Below are positions 1 through 11,239 of a stretch of 64,000 bases of DNA, piece after piece. The stretch is from contig BTPG01000004.1 in NCBI GenBank assembly GCA_036245525.1, forward strand, positions 213,342,751-213,406,750, in the 5' to 3' direction. Within the stretch, counting starts at the first letter, position 1, and each line of letters begins with the position of its first letter. The notes under the pieces are model-generated. The model saw only the letters and a program-made list of their open reading frames with translations. It did not search any database and was not told the origin of the DNA. The position numbers were made by a program, and so were the translations under genes. The DNA comes from Semisulcospira habei. Lineage: Eukaryota > Mollusca > Gastropoda > Semisulcospiridae.

Positions 1-645
1 TTGGTCGTTGAAAAAACAATGTGTATCCATGCTCTCTGGACGGTTTGGTCCTTTGGTCGTTGAAAAAACAGTGTGTATCCATGCTCTCTGGACGGTTTGG
101 TCCTTTGGTCGTTGAAAAAACAGTGTGTATCCATGCTCTCTGGACGGTTTGGTCCTTTGGTCGTTGAAAGAACAGTGTGTATCCATGCTCTCTGGACGGT
201 TTGGTCCTTTGGTCGTTGAAAAAACAGTGTGTATCCATGCTCTCTGGACGGTTTGGTCCTTTGGTCGTTGAAAAAACAGTGTGTATCCATGCTCTCTGGA
301 CGGTTTGGTCCTTTGGTCGTTGAAAGAACAGTGTGTATCCATGCTCTCTGGACGGTTTGGTCCTTTGGTCGTTGAAAGAACAATGTGCATCCATGCTCTC
401 TGGACGGTTTGGTCCTTTGGTCGTTGAAAAAACAATGTGTATCCATGCTCTCTGGACGGTTTGGTCCTTTGGTCGTTGAAAGAACAGTGTGTATCCATGC
501 TCTCTGGACGGTTTGGTCCTTTGGTCGTTGAAAGAACAGTGTGTATCCATGCTCTCTGGACGGTTTGGTCCTTTGGTCGTTGAAAGAACAATGTGTATCC
601 ATGCTCTCTGGACGGTTTGGTCCTTTGGTCGTTGAAAGAACAATG
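1..645. repeat. 52-bp minisatellite, 12 full units plus a partial unit
   Basis: Units begin TTGGTCGTTGAAA(A/G)AACA and repeat exactly every 52 bases; the thirteenth starts at 625 and stops at about 645. Units differ at a few recurring sites (AAAAAAC or AAAGAAC, CAGTG or CAATG, TGTATCC or TGCATCC) and show no length change, so the array is young or homogenised. It begins at the window edge and probably extends further left. No open frame is credible. Confidence 0.97.
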
Positions 646-715
646 ACTTCAGAAACAACAATGTACGTACAGTGACATGGAAGGGGTTACTGAATAATTG
701 CGTTTTCAAATTCGC

Positions 716-920
716 TTAACCCATATCATACTGAAGCTGAAAGCTTCAAATTTGCACACTGCCATATGCAAGCATAAGGATATAGACCAACGGCTTTGGT
801 TCAAGGGTGGTGCCAGAATAGCTTGGCGCCTAGAGGCGCCAAGCTATTCTGGCACTACCCTTGAACTATTTTAGTCAAACTTATTTCACACACTGGTGTG
901 TTCAGAATGATAAGGGTTAA
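716..920. mobile_element. TTAA-bounded palindromic MITE (A core)
   Basis: The ends are TTAACCCATATCAT and ATGATAAGGGTTAA, 13 of 14 matching as inverted repeats, with TTAA at both edges. The core at 799-866 is a near-perfect hairpin of 33-bp arms and a 2-base loop (GTTCAAGGGTGGTGCC to GGCACTACCCTTGAAC). TTAA duplication is typical of piggyBac and Kolobok families; the superfamily is inference. Confidence 0.85.
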
Positions 921-1656
921 CGCGGCCTGCTCCAGGACGGGCTTTGAATGCTAAATGCAGATACAATGTGTTTTCAGCGTGGTCGTGCCTCGACTGTCTT
1001 TTCTACCCTTCTGTTCACAATCCATGTGAGTAAGGAACGCTACAGAGATGTTCCATTGCCGCTGGTACGCGTCGGTGGAACCTTCTATGTACTCACAAAC
1101 CAGATAGGTGAGGCTATATCTGGTAGAATAGTACACACACCAAGGGGAATTACTCAGCGCTGGACATACACACAGTTAGGTCCCCTGCCCCCTCCTATCA
1201 GGCACCCAATCGCCAGCCCACAGAAAAATACACAGGTAACGAAACAAGACTATCATAATATATACATCCCTAAAAAAGGATGCTTCATGTCATGCTTTTA
1301 ACCTATGTCTTTTTCAAAATACACAGGTAAAGAACAATTGAGTAGTGCACCTTCTTGTTTGTGTAGGCCTATGTGTATTTCTTCTGCCTACTTCCTAAGT
1401 TCCAGAAAAAGACATGGAATATAGGCTAGACCTGATGCATTTTTTTTTTAAGGGATGTATATGGTAGTCTTGTTCTTTACCTCGGTATTTTCCTTCTATG
1501 TACTCGTACAAAGGAGAAGAAGAGAATTTTACAACGTTCTGATTTATATAGTAAAGTTGGCCTTTTTGTCCCGCCTTACTGTAAGACATTAAAAACATGT
1601 ACACATGAGATGATTGCCTAAAGCAGGTCGCTTTCAATAACACGTCTTTGAAGACA
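921..1656. other. Non-genic stretch with an inverted repeat
   Basis: Roughly 1221-1310 and 1405-1490 are inverted relatives (TACATCCCTAAAAAAGGATG against CATTTTTTTTTTAAGGGATG, plus flanks), so the stretch can fold back on itself. The short open frames here match no protein I recognise and are probably chance. Confidence 0.5.
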
Positions 1657-1881
1657 TTAACCTCTTCCTCGCCAGTGTACGTACATCTTGTTTGTCAGAA
1701 AAGAAAGCTTTGTACATTGAAAGGACCAAAACGCGCCACCTTTCCAAAGAACATGGGAACAACATGGGCCCAGCAAGAGGCATAGATCCTCATGAGCCCC
1801 CGCAATTGCGGGGGCTCATGAGGATCTATGCCTCTTGTAGTTGGGTAGTGTTCACCTTTTCTTTGGCAGTGAAGGGGTTAA
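1657..1881. mobile_element. TTAA-bounded palindromic MITE (B core)
   Basis: The edges are TTAACCTCTTCC and AGTGAAGGGGTTAA. The core at 1774-1837 is a perfect 64-bp palindrome without a loop (CAAGAGGCATAGATCCTCAT to its complement, centred on CGCAATTGCG). This is the type example of the second core family. Confidence 0.85.
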
Positions 1882-1975
1882 ACATGTCACATGTTTGTCC
1901 GAAACAAGTTTATACAGCATTAACAATAGCAAAAACTGCACATCATATGTGGACTAAGAAGTTGAATTGATCTGC

Positions 1976-2135
1976 TTAACCCATTACACCCAGAGGCTGA
2001 TTAAAAAAAAAAAAAGTTTATTGTCCTATGAAGGCTACATTACAGATTAGGAGATAGATCAACTGTTTTAGTTCAAGGGTGGTGCCATTCAAAATTTATT
2101 TCAAGCAATGGGTGTACCGGGATGAAAAGGGTTAA
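1976..2135. mobile_element. TTAA-bounded element, half of the A core lost
   Basis: The ends TTAACCCATTACACCC and GGGATGAAAAGGGTTAA are kept. Only one arm of the hairpin (TTTTAGTTCAAGGGTGGTGCC) remains, and the opposite arm is deleted. The outer sequence relates it to the element at 716-920. Confidence 0.65.
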
Positions 2136-2287
2136 AAGGAGATGAGCTGCACACGCCAAAGCATAACGATTATTGATGTTTGCATTTCGCGTTTTCTACA
2201 TTCTTCGCTTCCGCGCAAATTAATCGGCTTCTGTTGGAGACAGCAGTTTAAAAACAAGGCCAAAAAACAACAGCATGCACGGGAGCG

Positions 2288-2293
2288 CGCGCG

Positions 2294-2324
<31 letters not shown>

Positions 2325-2491
2325 ACGCGCACGCACGCACGCACGCACACATCTATGCACACACACACAAAACACACACACACACACACGCACACACACA
2401 TACACACACACACACGCAAGCACGCACGCGCGCACGCGGCGCACGCACGCACGCGCGCAAGCGGCGCACGCACGCACGCACACACACACGT

Positions 2492-2530
<39 letters not shown>
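2288..2530. repeat. Compound (CA)n/(CG)n microsatellite
   Basis: Alternating purine-pyrimidine sequence of CA runs mixed with CGCACG and GCGCGC blocks. Long open frames of Cys-Val or Thr-His repeats on both strands are artefacts of the dinucleotide repeat. The sequence has Z-DNA potential. Confidence 0.95.
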
Positions 2531-2533
<3 letters not shown>

Positions 2534-2904
2534 GTCAACACTTCAGCAATTCACCAACTCAGCGAAAATATGGATTCATGTTTTTGCTGCGGGAAAATGA
2601 CAAAAATAATTAGAAATCTGGAAATTAAAAAAAAACAAAAACCAATACAACTTTTTTTTCTGTCTTGTGGAGAAAACTATTAAAAAATAATGAAGTTATA
2701 TTAATTATAATATTGATCACACTTTTGTCAAATAAAGAAAAATGTATCGTTAGCATTACATATCGTTATTATGAGTACATAATTGCCTGGTTGTATGGGT
2801 CATATAATAAAATCGTTCAAGTGGCTGGTCTGTGACTTTGGTCCTCACATGTCGTAAGGTCCAAAATCACAGATCAGAATTCAAATACTAAAAGAAAGAA
2901 AATG

Positions 2905-3107
2905 TTAACCCCTTCCCACCCACTGGGTACTGAAATTTATATTCCTTCAACGCAAGAGAGCCTCAGCTTTCCAAGGAACACGAATGCAAATTGGTCTCAG
3001 CAAGAGCCATAGATCCTCATGAGCCCCCGCAATGGCGGGGGCTCTTGAGGATCTATGTCTCTTGCTTTTGGATTAGGTTAACCTTTCCTCGGCAGCGATG
3101 GGGCTAA
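2905..3107. mobile_element. TTAA-bounded palindromic MITE (B core)
   Basis: The left edge is TTAACCCCTTCCCACCCAC and the right edge GCGATGGGGCTAAC, where the terminal TTAA has decayed to CTAA. The core hairpin at 3001-3064 is a 64-bp palindrome with a few mismatches (CAAGAGCCATAGATCC against GGATCTATGTCTCTTG). Confidence 0.8.
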
Positions 3108-3350
3108 CAATGGATCAGTACACTAAGAAGAAACAAATATGGTCACATATTAAATGCATACAGTTCTGTTTTAATCTGCTGGTACGTAATTTTGGACCCT
3201 GCGGCTCCAAGCCAGCATTCATTTTATGGTTTGACAAGATCCGAAATCACAGACCACCACACATTTTATTATATTATTTTATTTATTTATTTATTTATTA
3301 TTATTTTTTTTTTTTTTAGGAATCGGCAATTACAAGTTAGTTTGTAGGGC

Positions 3351-3470
3351 TTAACTCATTCAAGGCGCTGTTAATCAATATGCGCTGCGGAAGTGTCGTA
3401 TAGCGTTGGCCGCGGCAACGCTATACGACACTTCCGCAGCTATTGATGCGCGGTGCCTTATATGAGTTAA
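3351..3470. mobile_element. 120-bp TTAA-bounded palindrome with a different core
   Basis: TTAACTCATTCAAGG at the left and TATATGAGTTAA at the right bound it. The core at 3385-3439 has 24-bp arms (CTGCGGAAGTGTCGTATAGC and its complement) with no similarity to the A or B cores. The outer end matches the TTAACTCATTC ends of A-core elements, so the core has been exchanged or evolved independently. Confidence 0.75.
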
Positions 3471-5328
3471 TGCCGAGCAGGCTACTAGCGCCATCTCACG
3501 GCGGCGCCGATTACAAAGTGTTCTTATATAAAAGGTACCTTTGCCTGCGTTGATTGCGTTTTTTAAAGTCATATTTCCCAGGATCAAGCATCTCAACACA
3601 GTCAGGTAACTGTCAGCAACAGATACTGATGACATAATTATGTATATGGGTGTTTTGTGTACTATCTTAGAGCTTTATGATGTAAATACAATGCCAAATG
3701 TCGAAATTCATCGTTTGGAGGGTGTATTGTTCTTATACCCGAGTCGCGTATTTATCGTCTACATCCGCCTCTTTTTAAATTAATATACATATTTATGAAC
3801 CTACGTCACTGTGACAAGGCAGAACCCGGCTGACTATCAGTGACACAATACTGCAGGTCACGAGGTCCTCGGTGTGATGCACACATGTGTCAGTGTACAC
3901 GTGTACTGATGTTCTCAGGCATCCATTTGACGTAAGTTTTCACGAGAAAGTAGAATGAAACCTCCGTACTCGCTATGCTGTCAAAATCAAAATGCGGGCT
4001 CCGCTCGACCTGCTAGTATTTACTAGTAACGATCGTGTATAGTGCACCGAGGGCGTGCGTGTTCGGCGCTCACAAATCGAGTCCAGGGTGCCTAGTTTGG
4101 CCGTTGATCCTTTACCCCTCGGAAACACGCACCGTCTTCCACCATTGAAACAGAACATTGTTATTTATACCCACTTTCTGCACTGCAGTCAATTTCACAT
4201 CTCAGCCACACATCGAGGCCTACGTAAAGCATCGTTGGAAACGACAAATGAACCCTCGCAGCAGAAGCACTACCTCTCTGAATCGAGAGAATGAGAGCCG
4301 GCACAGACAAAAACATATTACGACCATCCACATGCAACTTTGACACATACCGTAGTTTTCAGATCTCTGCAGCATAAAATGTGATAACGCTAGCTCGTAA
4401 CTATATGATAAAACAGGTTTAATATTTTGTAAAATCAGTAGGAGATAAATTCTACTGAAGATCATGAAATCTGAAAATCACTAGCGCTCGCGGAACTATT
4501 GGAAGATCGAACAAGACCGTAGATTACTTACTGATTCAGCAGGAAAGTGACAAATTCCAGTGGGTGGTCTAGCCAAGCTCTTGCTTTACGGGTTGCCACA
4601 TGTCCATATTCTCTTGTCAGATGTCAAATCTAGGGGTATCATGTCTCTCTTCCTCTTTCTTCTCTTCAATTTCGAGTCCGTCAATGTCGGCGGGAGCCGA
4701 TGATACTTTCTTTTTATCTTCTCTGGTTCATCCGCCATCTTGTCTCTGATTGGTTATAATTATGCAGATGACCTAAGGTCGTATAGAATAGTTATGACGT
4801 CAGCTACCATCGCCTACCAGAAGCATCCCACAAAAGATTCCGGTGGGCCTTTTTTTTTACTTTGAACGGACGAAAGAAGGCATTTGGTGTGACATTAGGG
4901 TGGTAACTGTCTAATTGTGTATGTATCCTGAATCCCAAAAAAGCTTTTTGCAAACTGAAGCCTTAAAAAAAGGTCGGGCGTGCCTATTTAAGGGGAGATT
5001 CTTGATCGTAAACTTTTTAAAGTTACGTGTGGAGTGACATGGTTGGTATAGTTCTGTAATATATGTGTATGAGGAAACACCAACCTCAGTAAGCAAAATG
5101 TTATCGGACTTAGGTCAGCCTCAAGGACTTTTAAGTTCTCCTCTGGTCTGTTTTTAGTATATTTGCAATAATCTATTTATTTTTTAGCCATTTCAGGGAA
5201 AGTATATGTAGTGTCATGTATGGAATACTAGTGTGTGAAAGGACAGACATGCTCGAAAGACTTAAAGTCTGCCGTGTGTAGTTGTTGGAATTGTTAGTGA
5301 ATGTTAGTAAATGTAATTTCAGAAATTA
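3471..5328. other. Non-genic stretch
   Basis: I see no recognisable coding sequence, RNA gene or repeat here. Short open frames on both strands lack motifs. It may be upstream DNA of the GPCR pseudogene. Confidence 0.4.
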
Positions 5329-5358
5329 AACCCTTCTATGCTGAACACTACCCAACTG

Positions 5359-5426
5359 CAAGAGGCATAGATCTTCATGAGCACCCGCACCTCAGTGCGG
5401 GGGCCCATGAGGATCTATGCCTCTTG
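5359..5426. repeat. B-core hairpin upstream of the broken GPCR
   Basis: CAAGAGGCATAGATCTTCAT pairs with ATGAGGATCTATGCCTCTTG around a short centre. It sits about 100 bp before the GPCR reading frame. The intact GPCR copy has the homologous hairpin at 34827-34890, so this element was present before the gene duplicated. Confidence 0.85.
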
Positions 5427-5529
5427 CTAGCCCTGTTCTGCATATGTGTTCCACGGACGCATGAAGATATTTCACGTTGAATTTAATTTTTATTTCTGAA
5501 ACGCAGCTGGTGGCCAGTGGCAGTACAGC

Positions 5530-6488
5530 ATGAACACATCACACCTATTCGCTGATATTTCTCCAGAACTGATGAGTGACACTACAGTTACAAAACAGTC
5601 TGCCACAGTCTACATGGCAACCGAATCCCAAGCGTTTCCTACGTGGGAGATCCATCAGAACATCATCAGCTACGAGACAATGATGTTTATTATTTCAATA
5701 TGCGACTAGTTCCTCTATCCACCAGTCTGCCTGGTCGGCGCCATCACAAACCTTATCAACTGTCTTGTGTTTTACTACCAAGGCCTGAAAGACAGGATGA
5801 CCCTCTGTCTCTTTATTCTCTCGCTCGTCGACTGTCTGTTCTTGCTCTCCGTGTTTTGCCTCGTCATTGCTTCTTTCGTCAAGTTGGCAGACGAAGAGGC
5901 CGGGGCGGAATACGGGGCAAAATCCATGGTTTACTTCGGCGGAATAGAGCTTGGCCTAAAGGCAACGTCAAGCTGCATCATCAGCTCGGTGATTGCGCTG
6001 GAGCGCTGCGTGTGTGTGGTGAACCCCCTCAAAGCCGCTTCCCTCATTCGGACTCGCACTATAGCCGCTCTACTCGTCGCTCTTCTCGTCATCTTTCAAC
6101 TCATGCACGTGTTTTTTCCATTGAAATACGCCGTCAGAGATCAGTGGAATGAAGAACTCAACGTCACCAGCTGGGAAATTGTCCCGTCAGAAAATTTAAT
6201 CCAAAACGAAGAGGCATTTCATATCATCGACGATGTACTTTTATCATCTGTCGTTCCCTTGACGACCTTCTTCGTGGTTTCAATGTCGACGGCCGTGACC
6301 GTGGTGAAACTGAAGGCCGCCGTGTCATGGCGTGAGAATTGCGGGCACGCGGCAGGGTCAAGCAGAGGTCAAGGTAAACGCCAAGGCGACCAGAAGCAAA
6401 GCGAGGCTGCTCTGACCCGGATGCTGGTTCTTCTTTCCTGTGCTTACATTGCATTTTCGTCCCCGCTAACCGCAGTGGCATTGACAAG
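5530..6488 (+). pseudogene. Class A GPCR, exon 1, copy 1 (nonsense codon)
   Basis: This exon carries the N-terminus and TM1 to TM6 of a rhodopsin-family receptor, closely matching the intact copy at 34985-35940. The ATG at 5530 follows the same context as in the paralogue. A TAG at 5707-5709 replaces the TGG (Trp) of the paralogue at the start of TM1, about residue 60; after it the same frame stays open to the splice donor at 6489 (AAG then GTAAAC). One extra in-frame ATC adds an Ile in TM3 just before the ERC motif, which would shift the helix register. ERC stands in the DRY position, and LSLVD keeps the TM2 Asp. The second exon is at 9436-9673. It is probably a pseudogene, since a single transition plus a codon insertion break an otherwise clean frame; a polymorphic null allele is possible. 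The ligand is unknown; an orphan or chemosensory role is only a guess. Confidence 0.85.
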
Positions 6489-6876
6489 GTAAACTGGTTT
6501 CGGCGCTGACCTGGCACAGCAATTGACTATTCTTAATGAGCGAGCAAGCGAGGCTTCTTGAGCCCGTCACCGCATTCTTCAGTTATGTCGCCTAGACCTA
6601 CAAAATTCTGTCGACGTCACTGATTTTTTTTACAAGTTTCTTTTTTTTTTATTGCTCCAAAATGCGACGTCTCTCTTTGATTCGTGGCCTGCAGTGACGT
6701 GAAACTCTAAAGTTTCGTCACACCAGAGTGTGAAGTCACAATTGAAAGCGAGGCTTCATGAGACCTTCAGCTCATGACTGAATATTTCAGAGTAACGCGA
6801 ATAGTCGTTGCGATCGACCGGTGAATATTTGTAGTGGCACAGGGGCAGATATGAGAGGGTGGATCATAGGGGTTCC

Positions 6877-7220
6877 ACCCCCCTCCCCCTCCACCCCAGC
6901 CCCAAATTTGTTTCAAATGCTATAACAGTTCTTTTTTGCAGTGTTTGGACCCCCCCCCCACTCCATCCCTCCCCCTCCCTATTTGATTGTTTTGGCGAGT
7001 TTTCACACACACACACACGCTACCTCCCCCCCCCCACCCTCACCGTTGTTTGATAAATTTGGCAAGTGGGCAAGGGTGTTCACACACTGATCACGCCTTC
7101 TTCCTCTACCCCCTCCGTCCCCCCCCCCCTCCCCCTCCACTGGAAGAAGGTCTAGCTTCGGGAACGCCTTTTGTGTCAGGCTGAGGGTCCCAAAACAAAA
7201 GTTGGACCCCCCCCCCCCTA
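6877..7220. repeat. Pyrimidine-rich, C-tract block
   Basis: Repeated runs of C9 to C12 mixed with CCCTCCCCCTCCA occur with little purine on the plus strand, so the other strand is G-rich. Proline-rich open frames here are composition artefacts. Such mirror-like polypyrimidine DNA can form triplex or quadruplex structures. Confidence 0.8.
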
Positions 7221-7334
7221 TCGAGGTAACTGATCCGCGTCTGTGGCATACCGTGGCAATGCAGAAACTGAACTATTATATTCATGCTGAAGTTGCGTAA
7301 CACTATTCTCTCAGACATACTGGTGGGGTTTCTT

Positions 7335-7560
7335 TTAAACGAACGACTCCCAACAACGAACGAGAGCGAAGTCACATCGGATAACCAGCTTGTTCCATAG
7401 GCGTAGACACCACTCCAAACATCTCCAAGAGGCATTGATCCTCATGAGCCCGGACTCAGGGCTCTTGAGGAGCAATGCCTCTTGGAGATGCTTGGGTTGT
7501 TGACTGTCCGCCGTGATTTCTCTCTCGTTCGTTGCTGCGAGGCGTTCGTTGCAAACGATA
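7335..7560. mobile_element. Inverted-repeat element with a B-type hairpin core
   Basis: Flanks AACGAACGACTCCCAACAAC and GTTGCTGCGAGGCGTTCGTT are imperfect inverted repeats about 40 bp long. The core at 7420-7490 pairs CATCTCCAAGAGGCATTGAT with its complement. Its arms share CAAGAGGCAT and CTCATGAGCC with the B core but the outer ends are new. It starts near a TTTAAAC, compatible with a TTAA site. Confidence 0.6.
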
Positions 7561-7671
7561 CCTCGCTACTATAACTTATGAGCTACGACAGAAACGTTAA
7601 ACATTAGGCCTTGACGTATTTTGTTAACCACGAATATGATTTAAAAGACTGAACAAATGTTGACCTTAGCT

Positions 7672-7735
7672 GGATTTGAACTCGCGACCTTTCGGACAAG
7701 AGTCGAACGCACTACCACCTGAGTTCATCTATAAA
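7672..7735 (-). other. tRNA-like sequence, probably a SINE head
   Basis: Read on the minus strand it has a D-arm/A-box-like CTCAGGTGGTAGTGCG, an anticodon stem with a seven-base loop CTCTTGT (CTT, Lys-like) and a B-box-like GAGTTCAAATCC. The T-stem and acceptor do not pair well, so I do not call a functional tRNA. A decayed tRNA-derived SINE is the likelier reading. Confidence 0.4.
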
Positions 7736-7764
7736 AAGATAATCAAGCCGAATGCGTAAAATAT

Positions 7765-7792
7765 ATATATATTGATCAACAACAGAAACGCG

Positions 7793-7886
<94 letters not shown>

Positions 7887-7912
7887 ATCAACAACAGAAA
7901 CGCGAATTTTTC
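7765..7912. repeat. (TA)n tract between two copies of a 30-bp sequence
   Basis: A pure TA run from about 7798 to 7884 is bordered on each side by the direct copy TATTGATCAACAACAGAAAC followed by GCGAATTTT. The copies resemble the ends of the Tc1/mariner-like hairpins at about 10113 and 34370. Confidence 0.9.
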
Positions 7913-8815
7913 ACAACAGCGCTTTTTTTCTGAAATATGCTTTAAGCCGGGTTATTTTGACCTCATTTAATAGAAAATGTTATGAAGAGTGTGTTATGTT
8001 GTGTGCAAATAGAATGTTTAGTCTTAAAATCGCACATCTAAGACTTATGACGTCATCAGTGACACTACCATCACAGGATATTGAAAGTGAAATGGAGCGC
8101 ATCTGCAGAGGACACAGCTGAAAGCCAACCAATGTGCAGTGTCACTAGGGTCCGTGTGCATGAAAATCCGGTTGGTTTGGTCTTGACCCACTTTTCGTTT
8201 GTCCAAGGCAACTAAATAATCAACATGATCTACAAACATGAAAATTAAAAAGTTCTGTATTTTTAGGTTAGCGGCCATATTTACCTGATAAATTAATATG
8301 GGTGTGTTCTTTATCTCTGTGTCTGTCATTGGAGCATAAAAAATGATTTGAAAGTAATTCACATTAAATCAAATAAGATTTATTAAAAAATGATTGCACC
8401 GGAAGTTCTGGTTCTTTAATGAATTTTTTAAAGTCAAATTTCGTTTGAGGCAGTTAATAACATCATAAGCAAGCCACACACCTTGTGTGTTAAAACATAT
8501 CTCAGGAAACGTGCTTCACAGAGTGTGTCCAGTTTTGCTTATTTTCACCACTAATAAACCCTGTGTCCTCCAAGGTAGCCATGGGCGATAACTCATCAAA
8601 TTTTTGTGTGAAGGTAGCTCAGACAGTAGGCTGAACATCTGAAGTAAGCAACAAATAAAATTTTCTTGTTTTGCTGTCAGGGTACACTTACATACACTTT
8701 TCGCGTTTTTAATGGAAGTCAGTATATATAATGGACCATATCGCATAGATTGGTAAATATCACAGAAGTGGCAGTAAATTGCCAGTGGTGTTTGTACATC
8801 TTTTATAATTAAACG
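7913..8815. other. Intronic stretch without recognised features
   Basis: The sequence is AT-rich with short open frames only. No motif, RNA gene or clear repeat is visible. Confidence 0.4.
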
Positions 8816-9177
8816 TCGCCTTCACCCCTTTACTGGCGTGGACAGGCTCCGTACAGGAGAAGAGGTAAATCAGTTTAGATCACAGGCACGGGATGATCGT
8901 TGCATCATTGCTCACCTCCTAAAACAGGTAGTAGTAAATATTACTAAGGTTGGTCATATCTGCGAATCCATCCTGTGGTTCAGATGGCAGAATTTTTTCC
9001 TGGGAGTATGCCTGCTGTAGGAGAAACGATGGTATTGTGCTGTGTATCGTCCGCTTGGCATATCGTCTGTTTGGCATATTGTCCGTCGGCATATCGTCCG
9101 GCCATGCTCAGAACAGCTTTATGTGGAAACACGAAAGAAGGGAACATTCGAGCGAGCAAAAAACCGTAACTCATTCG

Positions 9178-9233
9178 AGACGTGCCGCCTCCGGATACGC
9201 GGCATAAGCCGCGTATTCAAAGGTGGCACGTGT
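9178..9233. repeat. Hairpin with a private core, GPCR copy 1 intron
   Basis: ACGTGCCGCCTCCGGATACG pairs with the sequence ending GGTGGCACGT around GGCATAAGCC. The flank at 9105-9165 (TTTATGTGGAA) resembles the flank of the quite different hairpin at 38398-38516 in the paralogous intron, so equivalent sites carry different palindromes. Confidence 0.75.
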
Positions 9234-9435
9234 CAAATGTTAATCAGGACGCAAACCGCACACACCGGCCTACAGAAGTCGCGCAAGTAAAGTGTGGTTC
9301 CCAGTAAGCCAAGGTCCTCGGACAGACGACAGCTGCACAGCGGATGCCGTCTTGGCCCGAAACCTTCTTGCTACTGGTGTAAACGTAAAGAAAACTATTT
9401 CTTGACTTTTATCAAGTTCTTTTTTCCGACTGTAG

Positions 9436-9673
9436 GTTCTTGGTGATAGACTTCTCTGCGGCGGGACATTACCACAATCTCTTCTGGACCACGCACTATA
9501 TGGCCACGCTATCTGGATGCGTGAACAGTGCAGTCAATTTCTTCGTCTTCGTCTGCCAGTCAACACGCTTCAGACGCGAGCTGCGCGCACTTTTCGGTCC
9601 ATGCTGCGGGGTTCACAAGAAACCATACGACAAAGAGAAAATAACTGTGGTCGAGTCGATGACCGAAAACTGA
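9436..9673 (+). pseudogene. Class A GPCR, exon 2, copy 1 (TM7 and tail)
   Basis: The exon follows a pyrimidine tract and TGTAG. It completes the split AG|G Arg codon and encodes TM7 with NSAVNFFVF in the NPxxY position, then a basic helix-8-like stretch and a short tail ending MTEN. The exon itself is open to its TGA at 9671-9673, so the only visible lesions of this gene are in exon 1. Tail residues differ from copy 2 (KITVVES against KSSVFTS). Confidence 0.8.
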
Positions 9674-10112
9674 CAAGGGTACCGGAGACGTGGAGGAGAG
9701 GGGTGGGGGTGGGGGTTAATTGAATATAAACTCAGTAAAATGCATCACAAGTAACAGGTACACAATCAATTATCGCAGAAAATAAGTGTTTTATTGTATT
9801 TTTGTGTGCAGTGTGTGCGTGTGCTTATGTGCAGTGCGCGTGCGTACCGCGTGTGTGTCAGTGTTTCTAAGCTCGTGCCTTTCTTTAACCCTAGGAACTA
9901 AAAATAAGAAAGAGGGACAGTACTCAAGATTCTCTTGGTCATAAGCGGCCAAATGCTTTTATTGGGATTATTTGTCAGATAATTACCGCCCAAATGTCCT
10001 ATCAAGGTTTCTTTTCAACTTTTGTCTGCACGACATTAATATCAGACAGTCTTCTGTAAGGCGCAGCGTTCAAAACCTGGAGTGAACGGGAGAGGACAGC
10101 TGACTTCGTCTA
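9674..10112. other. Sequence downstream of GPCR copy 1
   Basis: G-rich and GT-rich patches follow the stop codon. No clear polyadenylation signal can be assigned with confidence. No coding sequence is recognised. Confidence 0.4.
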
Positions 10113-10203
10113 CTGATAGCAACAGAAATGCGAAATTTTTGGAATCATCGGAAACCCTTTTTAGATTAAAAAAAAACGTCGCATTTCTTTTGCTCGTCAG
10201 TAT
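10113..10203. mobile_element. Degenerate Tc1/mariner-like hairpin MITE
   Basis: The end TACTGATAGCAACAGAAATG faces CATTTCTTTTGCTCGTCAGTA with TA at both outer edges. It has the same terminal sequence as the better preserved hairpin at 34370-34457. A TA target is typical of Tc1/mariner; this assignment is inference. Confidence 0.55.
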
Positions 10204-10222
10204 AGTTATTATATTATATTAT

Positions 10223-10383
10223 ATTGAGCAGCATTTTGCTTGATATAGTGCCGAAAGGCAAATGCGATTACGAGACCCTAATCAAAATGTCCGGCAGTCG
10301 TACCGAAACGAGGACATTTTGATCGGGTCAAGTAATCACATCTGTCTGTTTTCTCCACTATATCAAGCAAATTGCTGCGCATA
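10223..10383. repeat. Family C hairpin
   Basis: ATTGAGCAGCATTTTGCTTG pairs with CAAGCAAATTGCTGCGCAT, and inside this ATCAAAATGTCC pairs with GGACATTTTGAT. It is followed by TATGTACCCAGTCCAAAAC, as are the related copies near 11457 and 37425. Family C is unrelated in sequence to the A and B cores. Confidence 0.75.
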
Positions 10384-10399
10384 TAATTTATGTACCCAG

Positions 10400-10869
<470 letters not shown>

Positions 10870-11239
10870 ATAGCTTCGAATGTTGCATTTCGCGACTCTA
10901 ATTTGCGTTACATATCTACAACAATGAAGGTTTCAAGTTAGGTTAGTGTCTTTAGCTTTTTGTACTCTTTGTATCGCTTTTTACGGGTTTTCAGGTTCAA
11001 TGCGAGTGCCGAAGCACAAACGATGGCAGCGATGGCATGTGCATGGACGAAAAAAGTATCTTCGACATTGGTGAAGAACAGCAAGATTAAAATCAATCAA
11101 AGTGTTAACTTTGTCATAGTTGAAAAGGGTGCATTAGTGTTGTAGATGTTGTGTTTTATTTCGTAAGACCCTGGCTCGAGAATCCTTCAACAACTTTGCC
11201 AGGGCCGCAAGGCTTTTCGGGAAGGAAAATATATCAAGC

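Larger units (their letters stand above)
6489..9435 (+). other. Intron of GPCR copy 1
   Basis: The phase 2 intron runs from GTAAAC at 6489 to TGTAG at 9431-9435. It holds a pyrimidine-rich block (about 6877-7220), a TIR-like element with a B-type hairpin (7335-7560), a tRNA-like sequence (7672-7735), a (TA)n tract and a separate hairpin at 9178-9233. It is almost unalignable by eye with the intron of copy 2 beyond its ends, so the introns were remodelled by insertions. Confidence 0.75.

Noticed and set aside
799..866. Bacterial-style transcription terminators or a REP/ERIC-like repeat
   Set aside because: The hairpins lie in TTAA-bounded elements of an animal genome and have no T tract or gene end context.
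2132..2613. Long open frames of Cys-Val or Thr-His repeats
   Set aside because: They are translations of a CA/CG microsatellite on both strands.
7672..7735. Functional tRNA-Lys (CTT)
   Set aside because: The acceptor and T stems do not pair, so I kept it only as a tRNA-like SINE remnant.
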